From: JAHDHW01 sp965277415
Lineage (GTDB): Bacteria; Bacteroidota; Bacteroidia; Chitinophagales; Saprospiraceae
Direction: 5' to 3'
NCBI GenBank assembly: GCA_965277415.1
Contig: CBDICS010000005.1
Coordinates: 124,001 to 188,000 of the forward strand
Length of the DNA stretch: 64,000 nt
The notes under the pieces were generated by a model, which saw nothing but the letters and a program-made list of their open reading frames with translations, ran no database searches and was not told where the DNA came from. Shown here one piece after another: positions 27,101 to 34,545 of the stretch. The first letter of the stretch is position 1. Every line of letters begins with the position of its first letter. Both the position numbers and the translations under genes were made by a program.

Positions 27101-28900
27101 TCATTGGGATTTCAAACGAATACGACTGGTGCTTTTGAAAATTTAGAAGGAGGCATGTATACTGTGATTGTTATGGACGAGAATAGCTGTTCTGAAACAA
27201 TGGAAGTTATCGTTGAACAACCTTCTTTATTGGAAGCAGAAGTTACAGATCTTCAATCTATTGGTTGTAATGGAAGTGTTTTTGGATCAGCACAGATTAA
27301 TGCAGCAGGCGGCATAGGAAGCCTTCAATATACTCTAGGAAGTCAGACCAATGCCACTGGAATATTTGTAAACCTTTTAGCTGGAGATTATTCGGTAATA
27401 GTGGTAGATGAAAATGCATGTTCCACAGAAGCTAGTTTTTCAATTATAGAGACTAGTGATTTAGAAGCTGAAGTTTTAGTCAATACTTCTGCTACTTGTT
27501 TTGGAGAGAGTGATGGTATGGTTGAACTTAGCGTGACCAATGGAAATGGAATCTATACTTATACTTTAGGTACGGAGACAAATACTGATGGAATATTTAC
27601 AGGACTTCCAGCTGGGAATTACACTGTTGATATTACGGATGGCGGCTCTTGTAATACAGTTGTAAACTTTATGGTTGATCAACCCAATGCTTTGCTTGCA
27701 GAAGCGATAGAACAACAGCCCCTCGCTTGCTTTAATGATAATAATGCAGTGATTCAACTAGAAGCATTTGGTGGTAATGGTCCTTATGTCTATACTGTAA
27801 ATAGTGAAACAAATAATAGCGGCGGCTTTGGAAATCTGTCAGCAGGTAATTACGAGGCAATGATTACAGATCAAAGTGATTGTAGCATAATTTTAGAATT
27901 TGTGATCATCGAACCTGATGCAATTCAGGCAGATATAGTAGAAAACCAAGAACCTGCATGTTATGGAGATAGTGATGGTTTATTTCAGATAGCAGCTAAT
28001 GGCGGTAGCGCTCCTTATGCGTACACACTTGGGGCTGAGATGAATACCAGTGGTTTGTTTGATGAACTATCTGCTGGAGTCTTTCAAGTTGTCATCACAG
28101 ATGATAATGGTTGCGCCAGTACAGAAACAATTACAGTATCTCAACCACCAGTTTTGATCTCTGGTGCTTTAAATGTTACTCCGGTTCAATGTAATGGCGG
28201 TAGTGATGGTATTGCTTTCATTGGTGCAGATGGGGGAACTCCGGGATATCAATTTGAATTGGATGGAGAAGTTAATAGCGGTGGAGTCTTTTTAAATCTT
28301 CCTGCTGGGCCTCACCTGGTCAATGTGACAGATGCCAATGGTTGCCAAAGTGATAATACGGTTGTTATTCCAGAACCTAATGAATTACTTTTAAGTATAC
28401 TCAGTCTTCAAAACGATAATGGGACAGGAAATGGGGAAGTATTACTTGAAGCAGATGGCGGCACAAGTCCTTATTTATTTTCTTTAGATGGCCTTAATTA
28501 TACGCCATTTTTCAATTTTAACAACCTGCCTGCTGGAACGTATACTGGTTATGTAAAAGATGCTAATAACTGTATTACACAAATTACTTTTGTCATTGAG
28601 ATCGAAATGGAAACATCTATTTCTGATCCGGAACAAGGTGTTTCAGCTATTCAGATTTATCCGAATCCATTTAACAATGATTTGCATCTTCAAGTAGAAT
28701 TACTAAATGCTCAAACATTAGAAATTCGAATGTATACAATTCATGGCCAAGAATTATTTTTCAATACTGCTGAATATGGATCAGGTATAACTACTGTTGA
28801 TTTAGATATTCCAAATAAGCTTCCGGCAGGATCATATATTGTAAGGATTAATAATGAAAATGGACAACTTGGACATTACAAATTAATAAAACAGAAGTAG
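21140..28900 (+). CDS. Giant secreted M43 metalloprotease with 28 SprB-type repeats and T9SS type A tail
   Basis: This 2586-residue protein begins with a signal peptide (~1-21) and a pappalysin-type M43 protease domain (~65-315). The zinc motif H-E-V-G-H-Y-L-G-L-H-H lies at 226-236, and a Met-turn F-M-N-Y-M-D-Y follows. From ~330 to ~2490 I count 28 repeats of about 71-78 residues, each with C-F-G-(E/N)-x-x-G near its start, G-G-x-G-x-x-x-Y in the middle and D-x-x-x-C near its end. The first six have the classical SprB Y-S-I-D-G form and most later ones the Y-T-L-G-x-x-T-N-x-x-G form. A Por secretion tail (I-Y-P-N-P-F-N-N-D) closes the protein. It is probably exported by T9SS and carried on the surface as a filamentous adhesin or protease. 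It is transcribed alone. Confidence 0.93.
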   Translation: MNKAALLIFLFFISLTHNLSAQKPIRCHSDERTEMLKEQYPEYYKSLQEPIVPVMNSTKSLMTVITIPVHVIIVHPPGQAIGTGVNFSMDHILSQIDVLNEDFRRTNGDASNTPNVFPADDTEIDFCMASVDPDGNPTDGVTRYGTTQNLNSNEFSIKSATGWDRNDYLNVWVGPGLGGILGWAYLPTTGSLPSATLDGVVVASGTFGGPGYGTTPNYDLGRTCTHEVGHYLGLHHVWRSGGCGIDDGIGDTPIQDDQNFGCPSHPSPSCGNGGDMFMNYMDYVNDDCMNAFTTGQGAHMQNILNTSRSSLLSSANTNCNLGGVPLVIEVVLVTDVLCFGENTGTVTVQASGGSGTFTYSIDSGPSQTSNIFTDLSAGPHVVTAEDGSGSSVDIDVIINEPSPLVPNIDVQVNTSCFGYDDGSLIVSAFGGTPSPGGIYNYSIDGGAFSPSNIFDNLSAGPHTVIVQDANGCETSIDGFIVEPEELLTLPDDLSNVTCLGENDGLISVITIGGNPLYTYSIDGISYQPEPIFFDLSPGDYLMTTLDINGCIEETPFSITEPDLLEVSVSQLEPLLCFDENTGSVTLEATGGTATYQYSIDGINYQAEPTFDNLAAGTYTLTVLDINDCTSQTDVVLDAPEELSLDLISQTEAGCAGQANGTITVSAIGGTGGNTFVYDTQTLTGDTVTFTDVPAGTHTVIVADDNACETEIEVEITESAAIELETTNVEDISCEDAMDGMIEVQGNGGSGNYFYSLNGGTYGPESIFMSLTPGDYTISVLDDAGCEGEVFVTLTAPNAITTEIESQTNPDCFGMANGTVDVLANGGTGTFEYILNSVSNTNGVFTDLPAGTYEIIAIDENDCSQNISVIIEQPDEVIVDELNIDPVDCFGNTTGSLSLVANGGNNVFEYTLGGTTNTTGTFDNLSSGTYTVVATDGNNCSQSITIDIAEPEALEANIDYVVDVNCAGEASGAIQVEVVGGSGTITYTLGGTSNDTGLFEGLEEGTYMVDVVDNNNCDTNISAVVASSDELEIAEDELSPVSCFGENDGAIQLLVSGGNGSFEFTIGGETNNTGLFENLLPGTYSAVVTDGAACSGTYDFEITEPEELVISIDEETNISCFGEANAMIVLLANGGTGTYTFDNGTTTNNDGIFDGLDAGTYEFILTDESACTSTIEMTIDQPAELDAMIMETQDAVCNGEENGSFIITASGGTGMLSYTSNSETNTTGEFNNLIAGTYPVTVVDANACETILDVEINQPAEIALEVVETSMNACFGNAEGTIQAAASGGAGGLEYTVDGITNTTGFFDNLPAGDYEIQVVDANACSNTLIQNISEPAALASEVSEIQQNNCFGNEEGTVQLTTSGGTGMIEYNLNGSTNNDGYFENLAAGDYEIVITDQNDCSTLQNISITAPEVLETEIIELQDIDCSGAELGVVEVQASGGSGNYEYTLGSESNSSGVFTDLPAGDYEIQIVDANACQTLQLFSIVEAADLAVAVEEIQGVDCFGAETGTVQVSANGGSGTYEFWMNGTMSTNGLFEGLMGGMYEISVVDQDGCTDVSQYIMEQPNAIESEVMELQNPLCFGGTGTVQFSAQGGNGDFEYTLNNETNATGEFGNLSAGNYELIVTDAIGCTALNNLIIEAPDVLTESVVENIAVDCYGNSTGFIQVEGQGGTGAFTYTLGSETNSSGGFLNLAAGVYQVMVSDENGCTVMTDIIVDQPDEIGMEIIELQNIDCGDVDGFGSVLVQATGGNGSFQYSLGLETNNSGTFDNLVAGDYDIQILDGNGCTSVQSFSIMEGANLNVEVALVEEIDCYDGNNGSIQISAGGGSGSFEFILDGVMNTTGLFENLSGGYHSIIVIDTEGCESETEYLINQPQEIVIDLVETIDPNCFGDANGALSVLADGGNGTYNFTLNSESNTSGTFENLVAGDYLLEITDGNGCMTSSSVTINEPAPIEPNLVENIALNCYGSNDGMIQVNGQGGSGNYTYSLGFQTNTTGAFENLEGGMYTVIVMDENSCSETMEVIVEQPSLLEAEVTDLQSIGCNGSVFGSAQINAAGGIGSLQYTLGSQTNATGIFVNLLAGDYSVIVVDENACSTEASFSIIETSDLEAEVLVNTSATCFGESDGMVELSVTNGNGIYTYTLGTETNTDGIFTGLPAGNYTVDITDGGSCNTVVNFMVDQPNALLAEAIEQQPLACFNDNNAVIQLEAFGGNGPYVYTVNSETNNSGGFGNLSAGNYEAMITDQSDCSIILEFVIIEPDAIQADIVENQEPACYGDSDGLFQIAANGGSAPYAYTLGAEMNTSGLFDELSAGVFQVVITDDNGCASTETITVSQPPVLISGALNVTPVQCNGGSDGIAFIGADGGTPGYQFELDGEVNSGGVFLNLPAGPHLVNVTDANGCQSDNTVVIPEPNELLLSILSLQNDNGTGNGEVLLEADGGTSPYLFSLDGLNYTPFFNFNNLPAGTYTGYVKDANNCITQITFVIEIEMETSISDPEQGVSAIQIYPNPFNNDLHLQVELLNAQTLEIRMYTIHGQELFFNTAEYGSGITTVDLDIPNKLPAGSYIVRINNENGQLGHYKLIKQK

Positions 28901-28904
28901 AAAG

Positions 28905-28949
28905 ATTGGTCACTGATTGTTAGAGACAAACGATCAGTGACCAATTTTT
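28905..28949 (+). terminator. Intrinsic terminator of the SprB/M43 gene
   Basis: The arms ATTGGTCACTGATTG and CGATCAGTGACCAAT pair over 15 bp with one G-U, followed directly by TTTT. The hairpin starts 4 bp after the stop codon. Confidence 0.8.
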
Positions 28950-29069
28950 ATAAAGTAGGTAGAAATGACATTTGAAAGGCGGTTACTGAATTCTAAAAAC
29001 GCTTTATTAATCACAGTGCCCTTCGTGTTTACTCAGTGGACACCGTGTCCTAAATAACACTAAAATAAA

Positions 29070-29456
29070 ATGAAGAAAGAATCAGAAACCAAATTTCTAC
29101 ATATTTCCCCCGTTCTAGCTTCAGCTGATGTAAAAAGAGATATTGATTGGTATGAAAACAAATTAGGGTTTAAAAATGTATATGATAGTACGGTGTATCA
29201 AGATAGCCCTGTTATAGATTATGCAGTTCTCGGTAGACAAAATCTTTTCTTTCATTTGCAATTTCAATACCCCAAAGATATGACATGTACTGATTTGAAA
29301 TTTCAAGTTTCAAATATTGAACCTTTAATAGAAGAATTGTTGGCCAATGGATTATTGAAAGCGGATAGGATACATAGAAAGACTGCGTGGAATACAATAG
29401 AATTTGGCCTCTTTGATCCCAGTGGAAATAGGATTACTTTTTTTGAGGATTTGTAA
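29070..29456 (+). CDS. VOC-superfamily (glyoxalase/bleomycin resistance-like) protein
   Basis: This 128-residue cytoplasmic protein has the vicinal-oxygen-chelate fold pattern of two beta-alpha-beta-beta-beta units. It includes an N-terminal S-P-V-L-A-S-A-D-V-K-R-D-I-D-W-Y-E-N-K-L-G-F and a C-terminal F-G-L-F-D-P-S-G-N-R-I-T-F-F-E. Both are standard for glyoxalase/dioxygenase-like members. Such proteins may be metal-dependent lyases, dioxygenases or antibiotic-binding proteins, and the sequence does not discriminate. It is convergent with the sensor kinase gene; only 21 bp separate the two stop codons. Confidence 0.85.
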   Translation: MKKESETKFLHISPVLASADVKRDIDWYENKLGFKNVYDSTVYQDSPVIDYAVLGRQNLFFHLQFQYPKDMTCTDLKFQVSNIEPLIEELLANGLLKADRIHRKTAWNTIEFGLFDPSGNRITFFEDL

Positions 29457-29477
29457 GAATATGATCCATCAATTCAT

Positions 29478-32375
29478 TTAAAACACAGGAAAGAAAATGC
29501 GCACCATCGTTCCTTCACTATTACCTAATGAATCAAATAGATCTTGAATTTCCAGTCTCATATTCGTTTTGAAGAGCGCATTTATAATTTGTATCCTTTC
29601 TGTTGTATTCTGAATTCCAGTAGATTGATGCCGTTTTTTCCTTTTTATCTCCGCTGCTTTTTTTCTGCCGATCCCATTATCTCTGATCGTGCAGACCATA
29701 ATATTGTTGGGCTGTCTTTGAAATTTTATACTTAAAAACCCTTTTTCATTTTTAGGCATTAGGCCATGCCAAATGGCATTTTCCAAAAATGGTTGGATGA
29801 TCATTGGAGGAACTTCAGTTTCAAAAATGTCAAGCTCTGAATCCCTTATGAGTTCATATTCAAACTTTTCAGGAAACCGAAGTTTCTCCAATTGGAGGTA
29901 GTTCTCAAGACTATTGATCTCTTCTTCCAGGGAAAGCAAATTCTTTTTGGAATCTTCCAATACTTTTCTCATTAATGTCGAAAAACGAGATAAATATATT
30001 TCCGCATTTCTTTTGTCATTATCGCTAATGAAATATTGAATACTATTCATTGCATTGAAGATAAAATGAGGATTGATTTGAGCTCTCAAAAGTTTTTGTT
30101 CCGATTCTACTAGCCTTCTAGCTAATGATTCTTTTTTTCTTTGTCTTTTTAATAGATTCTTAATGATTAAATAAAGGCTTAAAATCAAAAGAAGTACTAT
30201 CAGTGAAATAAACCATAATTCTTGTGTAATGGGTTTGTTGATCGTAAAATGAATGCTTTGAAAATCTTCATTCCAAATACCATTGCTATTACATGCAGTA
30301 ACTTGAAATTGATAATCTCCAGGAGGAAGGTTTGTATATTTTACTTCTTTATTTTCTGTTTCTATGAAGTGTTCATCATAGCCGTTTAATTTAAAACGAT
30401 AACGATTATTCTTAGGATCTCTAAAACTTAAACCAAGAAAATTAATTGATATATCATTCTGATTTGCTTCTAAATTCAAAGGCCTTAATGCGCTTGTGTC
30501 TTTTCCATTTACTTGAATATTCGTAATATGAACTTTGGGAGGAATATGATTAGGGATTACTTTGGAGGGATCAAAATACGATACGCCTTTACTGGTCGCC
30601 AACCAAATTAAATCATTTGCTTTGGTGATAGCATTTATTTCCTCTGAAGGTAATCCATCAAAACGATGAAAACGATCTACTTGTTTTAATTGGATTCTAT
30701 GACCTAAATTAAATATTAAACGATTGATCCCTTTATTACTTGCGACCCAAAAAGTAGAATCATTTTCAATAAAAACGGTTTTTAATAAATTACTACTCAA
30801 TCCTTGATCTTTGGTAATTTGATAAAGACTGTCTGTAGTTTTGATCAATAAACCTGCTCCTTTGGTTGCTAATAAAAGATGGCCAGAAGGATGTTCAACA
30901 ATTTTTGTGATTCTGCTTGAGTACAAAGGGTTCTCATGTTCTAAGCTGAAAAGGCTATCATTTGAATATTTAAAAAGTCCGGATAAACTACCTAACCACA
31001 ATTGATTTTCTCGATCCTCACATATAGAAAAAATATACTTAAAATTGTGACCAGTTGTTGGAGACCAATCTATCGCTAAGTCATTTTTTAAGGCTGTTAC
31101 ACCCCGAATTCTTCCAAATAAAACATCTTTGTTAGAATATTCATATAGAACCTTGGAATTAGTAATTTGCTTTTTCTCTAATAAATAGGTCTTAGGTCCA
31201 TCAATTACATAGCCATTTGATAAATATATTTTGCCACTGCTATGGAAGAGAATATCAAAAACTGCGGTAGAATTTTCTGGCATAATTACTTGTTCTACAC
31301 GGAGTTCTGGATTGGAAATTTTAAAGAGGTTTTGATTAAATGTTGAAAAATATATTTCTGCTTGATCATTTGAAGCAATGGTTAGTACCTTTTCGTTTTG
31401 AATATTTTCTTTACTATCAAGCGATTTGAAATCTTTGGATGGAAGAAAAAAGATACCATCTTCTAGTGTTGAAAACCAATAATTACCTTCGTGATCTTGC
31501 AATATATCGGAAATGGTTTTTCCTGGAAGGAAATTTTCTTTTAGACCTTTGGAAAAGTTTTTATCTTCAAAAAGATAAACACCATTCCCTTCCTGAACAC
31601 TTAGCCATACATTATATTGTTGGTCTTCAAAAATCGTTAGCACTCTTTTTTTAAAATCTAAAACCGATAAGGCTTGATCATTTTTTCCTAAATGATACAA
31701 TCTATACCCAGCTACCAATAAGGTAGTTTCATCATTAAGTTTTAAATAATCATGATTGTTTTCTGGCAACATTTTGCCCAACTTAATTTTGTTATTTATT
31801 CCTCTGACTTCTTCCAGGTTTTGAGATTTTCTAAAAGGCAAACTATAGTGCTCATAATAATCGTCAATGGATAGTTGGTTGGAAGTATCTATTTTCAAAA
31901 CCCTTTGTTCAATATGGGTAGATAAGGAGAGTGTGATCAACATCGAACCATCTTCGTCTAAAATTAAATTATCAGGATAATTACTACCCAGCATTTTAAT
32001 GATCTCATCATTGATAGGATGTATTCCGCATTTACCATTTGAATAATAACTAATGCCACCTGAATAAGTACTAAGCCAAAGTACACCATTTTGATCTTCC
32101 CGAATATCAAAAATAGTATTGTCGCTAAGGCCATCGTCTACAGTAAAAGTTTTGAATTCATATCCATTATAACGACTTAAGCCATGATCTGTAGCAAACC
32201 AGAGATAACCATCTTTGTCCTGATGGATATCATAGACTTCGGAACTAGGTAAACCATCTTCTACATTGAAATGAAAAAAAACAGGAGATTGACAATAGAG
32301 CGTGTCTAATGGGCTTACCAGGCAGATCAAGTAAAAAATAACTAAAATACAGGAATAAGAAGATAGTCTATCCAT
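29478..32375 (-). CDS. Two-component sensor: Reg_prop beta-propeller, Y_Y_Y domain and LytS-type histidine kinase
   Basis: This 965-residue protein has a signal/anchor (~8-28), then two-component-propeller repeats (~35-620; D-K-D-G-Y-L-W-F-A-T-D-H-G-L-S and D-Q-N-G-V-L-W-L-S-T). A Y_Y_Y domain (~650-710, Y-R-F-K-L-N-G-Y-D) and one transmembrane helix (~725-745) follow. Next is a His_kinase domain with the H-box N-P-H-F-I-F-N-A-M-N (His ~770), then a HATPase domain with Q-P-F-L-E-N-A-I-W-H-G-L and R-D-N-G-I-G-R. The periplasmic propeller would sense a ligand and the cytoplasmic kinase would phosphorylate a LytTR regulator. No such regulator is adjacent. Unlike gut Bacteroides hybrid sensors, it has no fused receiver or AraC domain. 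Confidence 0.92.
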   Translation of the reverse strand: MDRLSSYSCILVIFYLICLVSPLDTLYCQSPVFFHFNVEDGLPSSEVYDIHQDKDGYLWFATDHGLSRYNGYEFKTFTVDDGLSDNTIFDIREDQNGVLWLSTYSGGISYYSNGKCGIHPINDEIIKMLGSNYPDNLILDEDGSMLITLSLSTHIEQRVLKIDTSNQLSIDDYYEHYSLPFRKSQNLEEVRGINNKIKLGKMLPENNHDYLKLNDETTLLVAGYRLYHLGKNDQALSVLDFKKRVLTIFEDQQYNVWLSVQEGNGVYLFEDKNFSKGLKENFLPGKTISDILQDHEGNYWFSTLEDGIFFLPSKDFKSLDSKENIQNEKVLTIASNDQAEIYFSTFNQNLFKISNPELRVEQVIMPENSTAVFDILFHSSGKIYLSNGYVIDGPKTYLLEKKQITNSKVLYEYSNKDVLFGRIRGVTALKNDLAIDWSPTTGHNFKYIFSICEDRENQLWLGSLSGLFKYSNDSLFSLEHENPLYSSRITKIVEHPSGHLLLATKGAGLLIKTTDSLYQITKDQGLSSNLLKTVFIENDSTFWVASNKGINRLIFNLGHRIQLKQVDRFHRFDGLPSEEINAITKANDLIWLATSKGVSYFDPSKVIPNHIPPKVHITNIQVNGKDTSALRPLNLEANQNDISINFLGLSFRDPKNNRYRFKLNGYDEHFIETENKEVKYTNLPPGDYQFQVTACNSNGIWNEDFQSIHFTINKPITQELWFISLIVLLLILSLYLIIKNLLKRQRKKESLARRLVESEQKLLRAQINPHFIFNAMNSIQYFISDNDKRNAEIYLSRFSTLMRKVLEDSKKNLLSLEEEINSLENYLQLEKLRFPEKFEYELIRDSELDIFETEVPPMIIQPFLENAIWHGLMPKNEKGFLSIKFQRQPNNIMVCTIRDNGIGRKKAAEIKRKKRHQSTGIQNTTERIQIINALFKTNMRLEIQDLFDSLGNSEGTMVRIFFPVF

Positions 32376-32438
32376 TGTGTAAAAATAAGAAAAGAGAAGT
32401 AATGCCTATACATTAGCTTCTCTTTTTAGGGTTCATAG

Positions 32439-32484
32439 CCTAGTACAATGTACTATTTCGATATTTACTTTACACTGTACTAGG
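32439..32484. repeat. Short palindromic element between sensor kinase and lipoprotein genes
   Basis: The ends CCTAGTACAATGTA and TTTACACTGTACTAGG are inverted (nine perfect outer bases, extending to ~13 with one mismatch). The TAGTACA start resembles the sequence at the junctions of the family A elements, so this 46-bp unit may be a minimal relative. It could also act as a hairpin after the minus-strand lipoprotein gene. Confidence 0.5.
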
Positions 32485-32502
32485 AATGATTAATAATAAT
32501 GT

Positions 32503-33096
32503 TTACCATATCCAGCCAAAAATAGGGTCAGCGATATATGGACAATCTGGACCGACTTGACAAGGGCATATTCTTGTAGACAGTGAAAGTAACTCTTGAA
32601 AGCATCTATTACAACTAAGACTTCTACAATACCCTGCCCAGACTGGCTTTGATCTAATACTAAGTATAATGTCACCTCCGGGAGTATCACCTCCATCCGA
32701 GATTAACTCTACTGAAAATACACCAGAGCCTTCATCGCCTTCAGAACCAGACATCACCAAAAAGTATTCATATTCAGTTTCTTCTTCATCGTCATTTGGA
32801 AGGATTTCAGCGGATTCCATTACTCCTGTTTGACCTGTATTTAATTCAACATTATAAGCGTAAACGTTGGCCAATTGATCATTAGAAACAGTAAATTGAA
32901 TTTCTCCATCTTGGATAATACCTATTGGAATTAGCTCTTCTTCTTCTGGTATCGCATTCTGATTTGCAAATATATTTTCACCTGTAGTATCTTCTAGTGC
33001 TTGAACTTTACTTTGTGGCTTGAGATTTTCTGAGTTTGTACAACTAAAGACCATGATTCCCAAAAGGAATGGAAGGAAATAAATTAAATTTTTCAT
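32503..33096 (-). CDS. Hypothetical lipoprotein with Cys-rich C-terminal tail
   Basis: This 197-residue product has a lipoprotein signal ending in V-F-S-C (lipidated Cys at residue 19). A polar acidic middle follows (NDDEEETEYEYF, GSEGDEGSG), then a C-terminal ~50-residue segment with seven cysteines, including C-R-S-L-S-C-N-R-C, I-C-P-C and D-C-P-Y. I do not recognise a family. The Cys pattern could form disulphides or bind metal, or be cut off as a secreted peptide; all three are speculation. It lies between a beta-barrel gene and the sensor kinase gene, all co-directional. Confidence 0.7.
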   Translation of the reverse strand: MKNLIYFLPFLLGIMVFSCTNSENLKPQSKVQALEDTTGENIFANQNAIPEEEELIPIGIIQDGEIQFTVSNDQLANVYAYNVELNTGQTGVMESAEILPNDDEEETEYEYFLVMSGSEGDEGSGVFSVELISDGGDTPGGDIILSIRSKPVWAGYCRSLSCNRCFQELLSLSTRICPCQVGPDCPYIADPIFGWIW

Positions 33097-33254
33097 ATTA
33101 CATTTTTTGATTTAATTAGAAAATATTATGTTTTAATTAAAAATTATAGCCAAATAAGACAAGAGAAAAGGCCAAACCAATAGCAGTAAAAAGAAAGACT
33201 TTTAGAAGGCTAAAACCTTTGACTTGTTGATTGTAATTAGATTAGAGGGCGTAT

Positions 33255-33989
33255 TTATTTTATCGGATTGAATCTTAGGTTTATTGAAAAATAGGAAGGA
33301 GCGACAGTATCGTCATGGATTTTATTTAATCCTGTATCTAGTCCAATAGAGGGCGCTATACGGTATTTGTTATGTAGGATTATATTATAGCCCAATCTAA
33401 AATTGACCATGATTAAATCATTTAAATCAGGTTCGATAAAAGCAGGGATGTTATTTTGAGTTTCTTTATTTCCTGTTTCATAGGTGACCTCTACTTTCCA
33501 ATCTGTTTTTACATTTTTTAAGTAGTCCAAACCAGCAGAAAGGAAAACACCATTTTTATTATTTTTATTAAAATTATGAATTAAATCGCCTCCAAAATTA
33601 ATAAAAGAAAAATTCACCCTGCCATCAACACTTATAGGAATTTCACTACTCAATGGACGCGGCATTATTGGTTTAAAATTCTCAACACTACCGAATACTT
33701 CAGATCCTAAAAGGGTATAACCAACATTGACTTTTAATTCATTTTTCGGATTGAATTGATAAAGTAATCCCATTTTTAGATTATAACCTAGTGCAGGATT
33801 ACTCGATGCTCCTAATATATCATAATCACTATTCATTAGATATTCAAAAGGAATTTCATTCCCGTAGTTTACATCGCTTAAACTTATACCAAGCTCAAAA
33901 TTATATGAAATTTTAGAATTCGATTGTGCAGATAAAGTAATCGTTTGTAGACTTAAAGCTATAATGAGTAATAAATGGAAATTTTTCAT
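33255..33989 (-). CDS. Outer-membrane beta-barrel protein
   Basis: I prefer the ATG at 33989 (244 residues) over the GTG two codons upstream because it starts the signal peptide MKNFHLLLIIALSLQTITLSA. The mature part is a series of short alternating aromatic/hydrophobic strands (KISYNFELGISLSDV, LKVNVGYTLLGSEV, LIMVNFRLGYNIIL), and the chain ends S-I-N-L-R-F-N-P-I-K, as expected for a small 8-12-strand barrel of the OMP_b-brl/PorT type. It may be an envelope partner of the adjacent lipoprotein. Its function is unknown. Confidence 0.78.
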   Translation of the reverse strand: MKNFHLLLIIALSLQTITLSAQSNSKISYNFELGISLSDVNYGNEIPFEYLMNSDYDILGASSNPALGYNLKMGLLYQFNPKNELKVNVGYTLLGSEVFGSVENFKPIMPRPLSSEIPISVDGRVNFSFINFGGDLIHNFNKNNKNGVFLSAGLDYLKNVKTDWKVEVTYETGNKETQNNIPAFIEPDLNDLIMVNFRLGYNIILHNKYRIAPSIGLDTGLNKIHDDTVAPSYFSINLRFNPIK

Positions 33990-34248
33990 ATGCACGTTTT
34001 TAATTTTAAAATTGTTTTTTAATAGATGTTGATGGTAAAAATAGTGCCTATGAGAGGATAGAAAAAGCTATGTTTCCTAGCTGTTGACATAGAATGTTTA
34101 AGTGTGCTCTTTGAGTCTTTAAGTGTAATTTAGGGACAGAGAATTAATAAATGCCCAATATGGACCTGTTCTCCTTGTACTATATTTCCTCAAAAAAATA
34201 AAGATAACATCGTCTAATCTGGACACTTATTAATACTTTATTTAAGTA

Positions 34249-34405
34249 CATCGTAAAATAAATATTGACTATTTCTGTCTATGCCTTTCTAGCCTACTCT
34301 TCGTCGCATCCTCACCTTGATAGCTAAGGCTATCAGGTTCCGGGTACTCCTCGATTAGACTAAAAAATCATTAGTCATAAACCAGACACTTCTTAATTTA
34401 CGCTG
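34249..34405 (-). repeat. 157-bp TA-flanked MITE, family A, copy 2 (inverted)
   Basis: This is the reverse-complement counterpart of 18739-18895, with the same length and almost the same sequence; I noticed only a few differences in the GAGCCCCCGG region. It is flanked by TA at 34247-34248 and 34406-34407. It lies in the otherwise gene-free 33996-34545 spacer. On either side are two direct copies of an AGGGAC(A/G)GAGAATTAATAA motif (34132 and 34411) that resembles the ends of family B. Confidence 0.8.
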
Positions 34406-34545
34406 TACTAAGGGACGGAGAATTAATAAGAGGGAATGCTTAGTGTTTTTTGAACGAATTGATCTGGTTAAATTATAGTTAATTTATATGTTTTTAGGGA
34501 TTATTGTTTTAAAATAAATAAATTGCAAAACAAATAAATTAAAAA

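Noticed and set aside
22140..28600. Regular DNA periodicity in the SprB gene, considered as a CRISPR or satellite array
   Set aside because: The period follows coding repeats of 71-78 codons with diverged DNA; it is protein repeat structure, not a DNA array.
19338..29056. Shared phrase ACTCAGTGGACAC(C/T)GTG upstream of the DUF4407 and VOC genes
   Set aside because: Two short similar sites only; the evidence is too little for a regulatory call.
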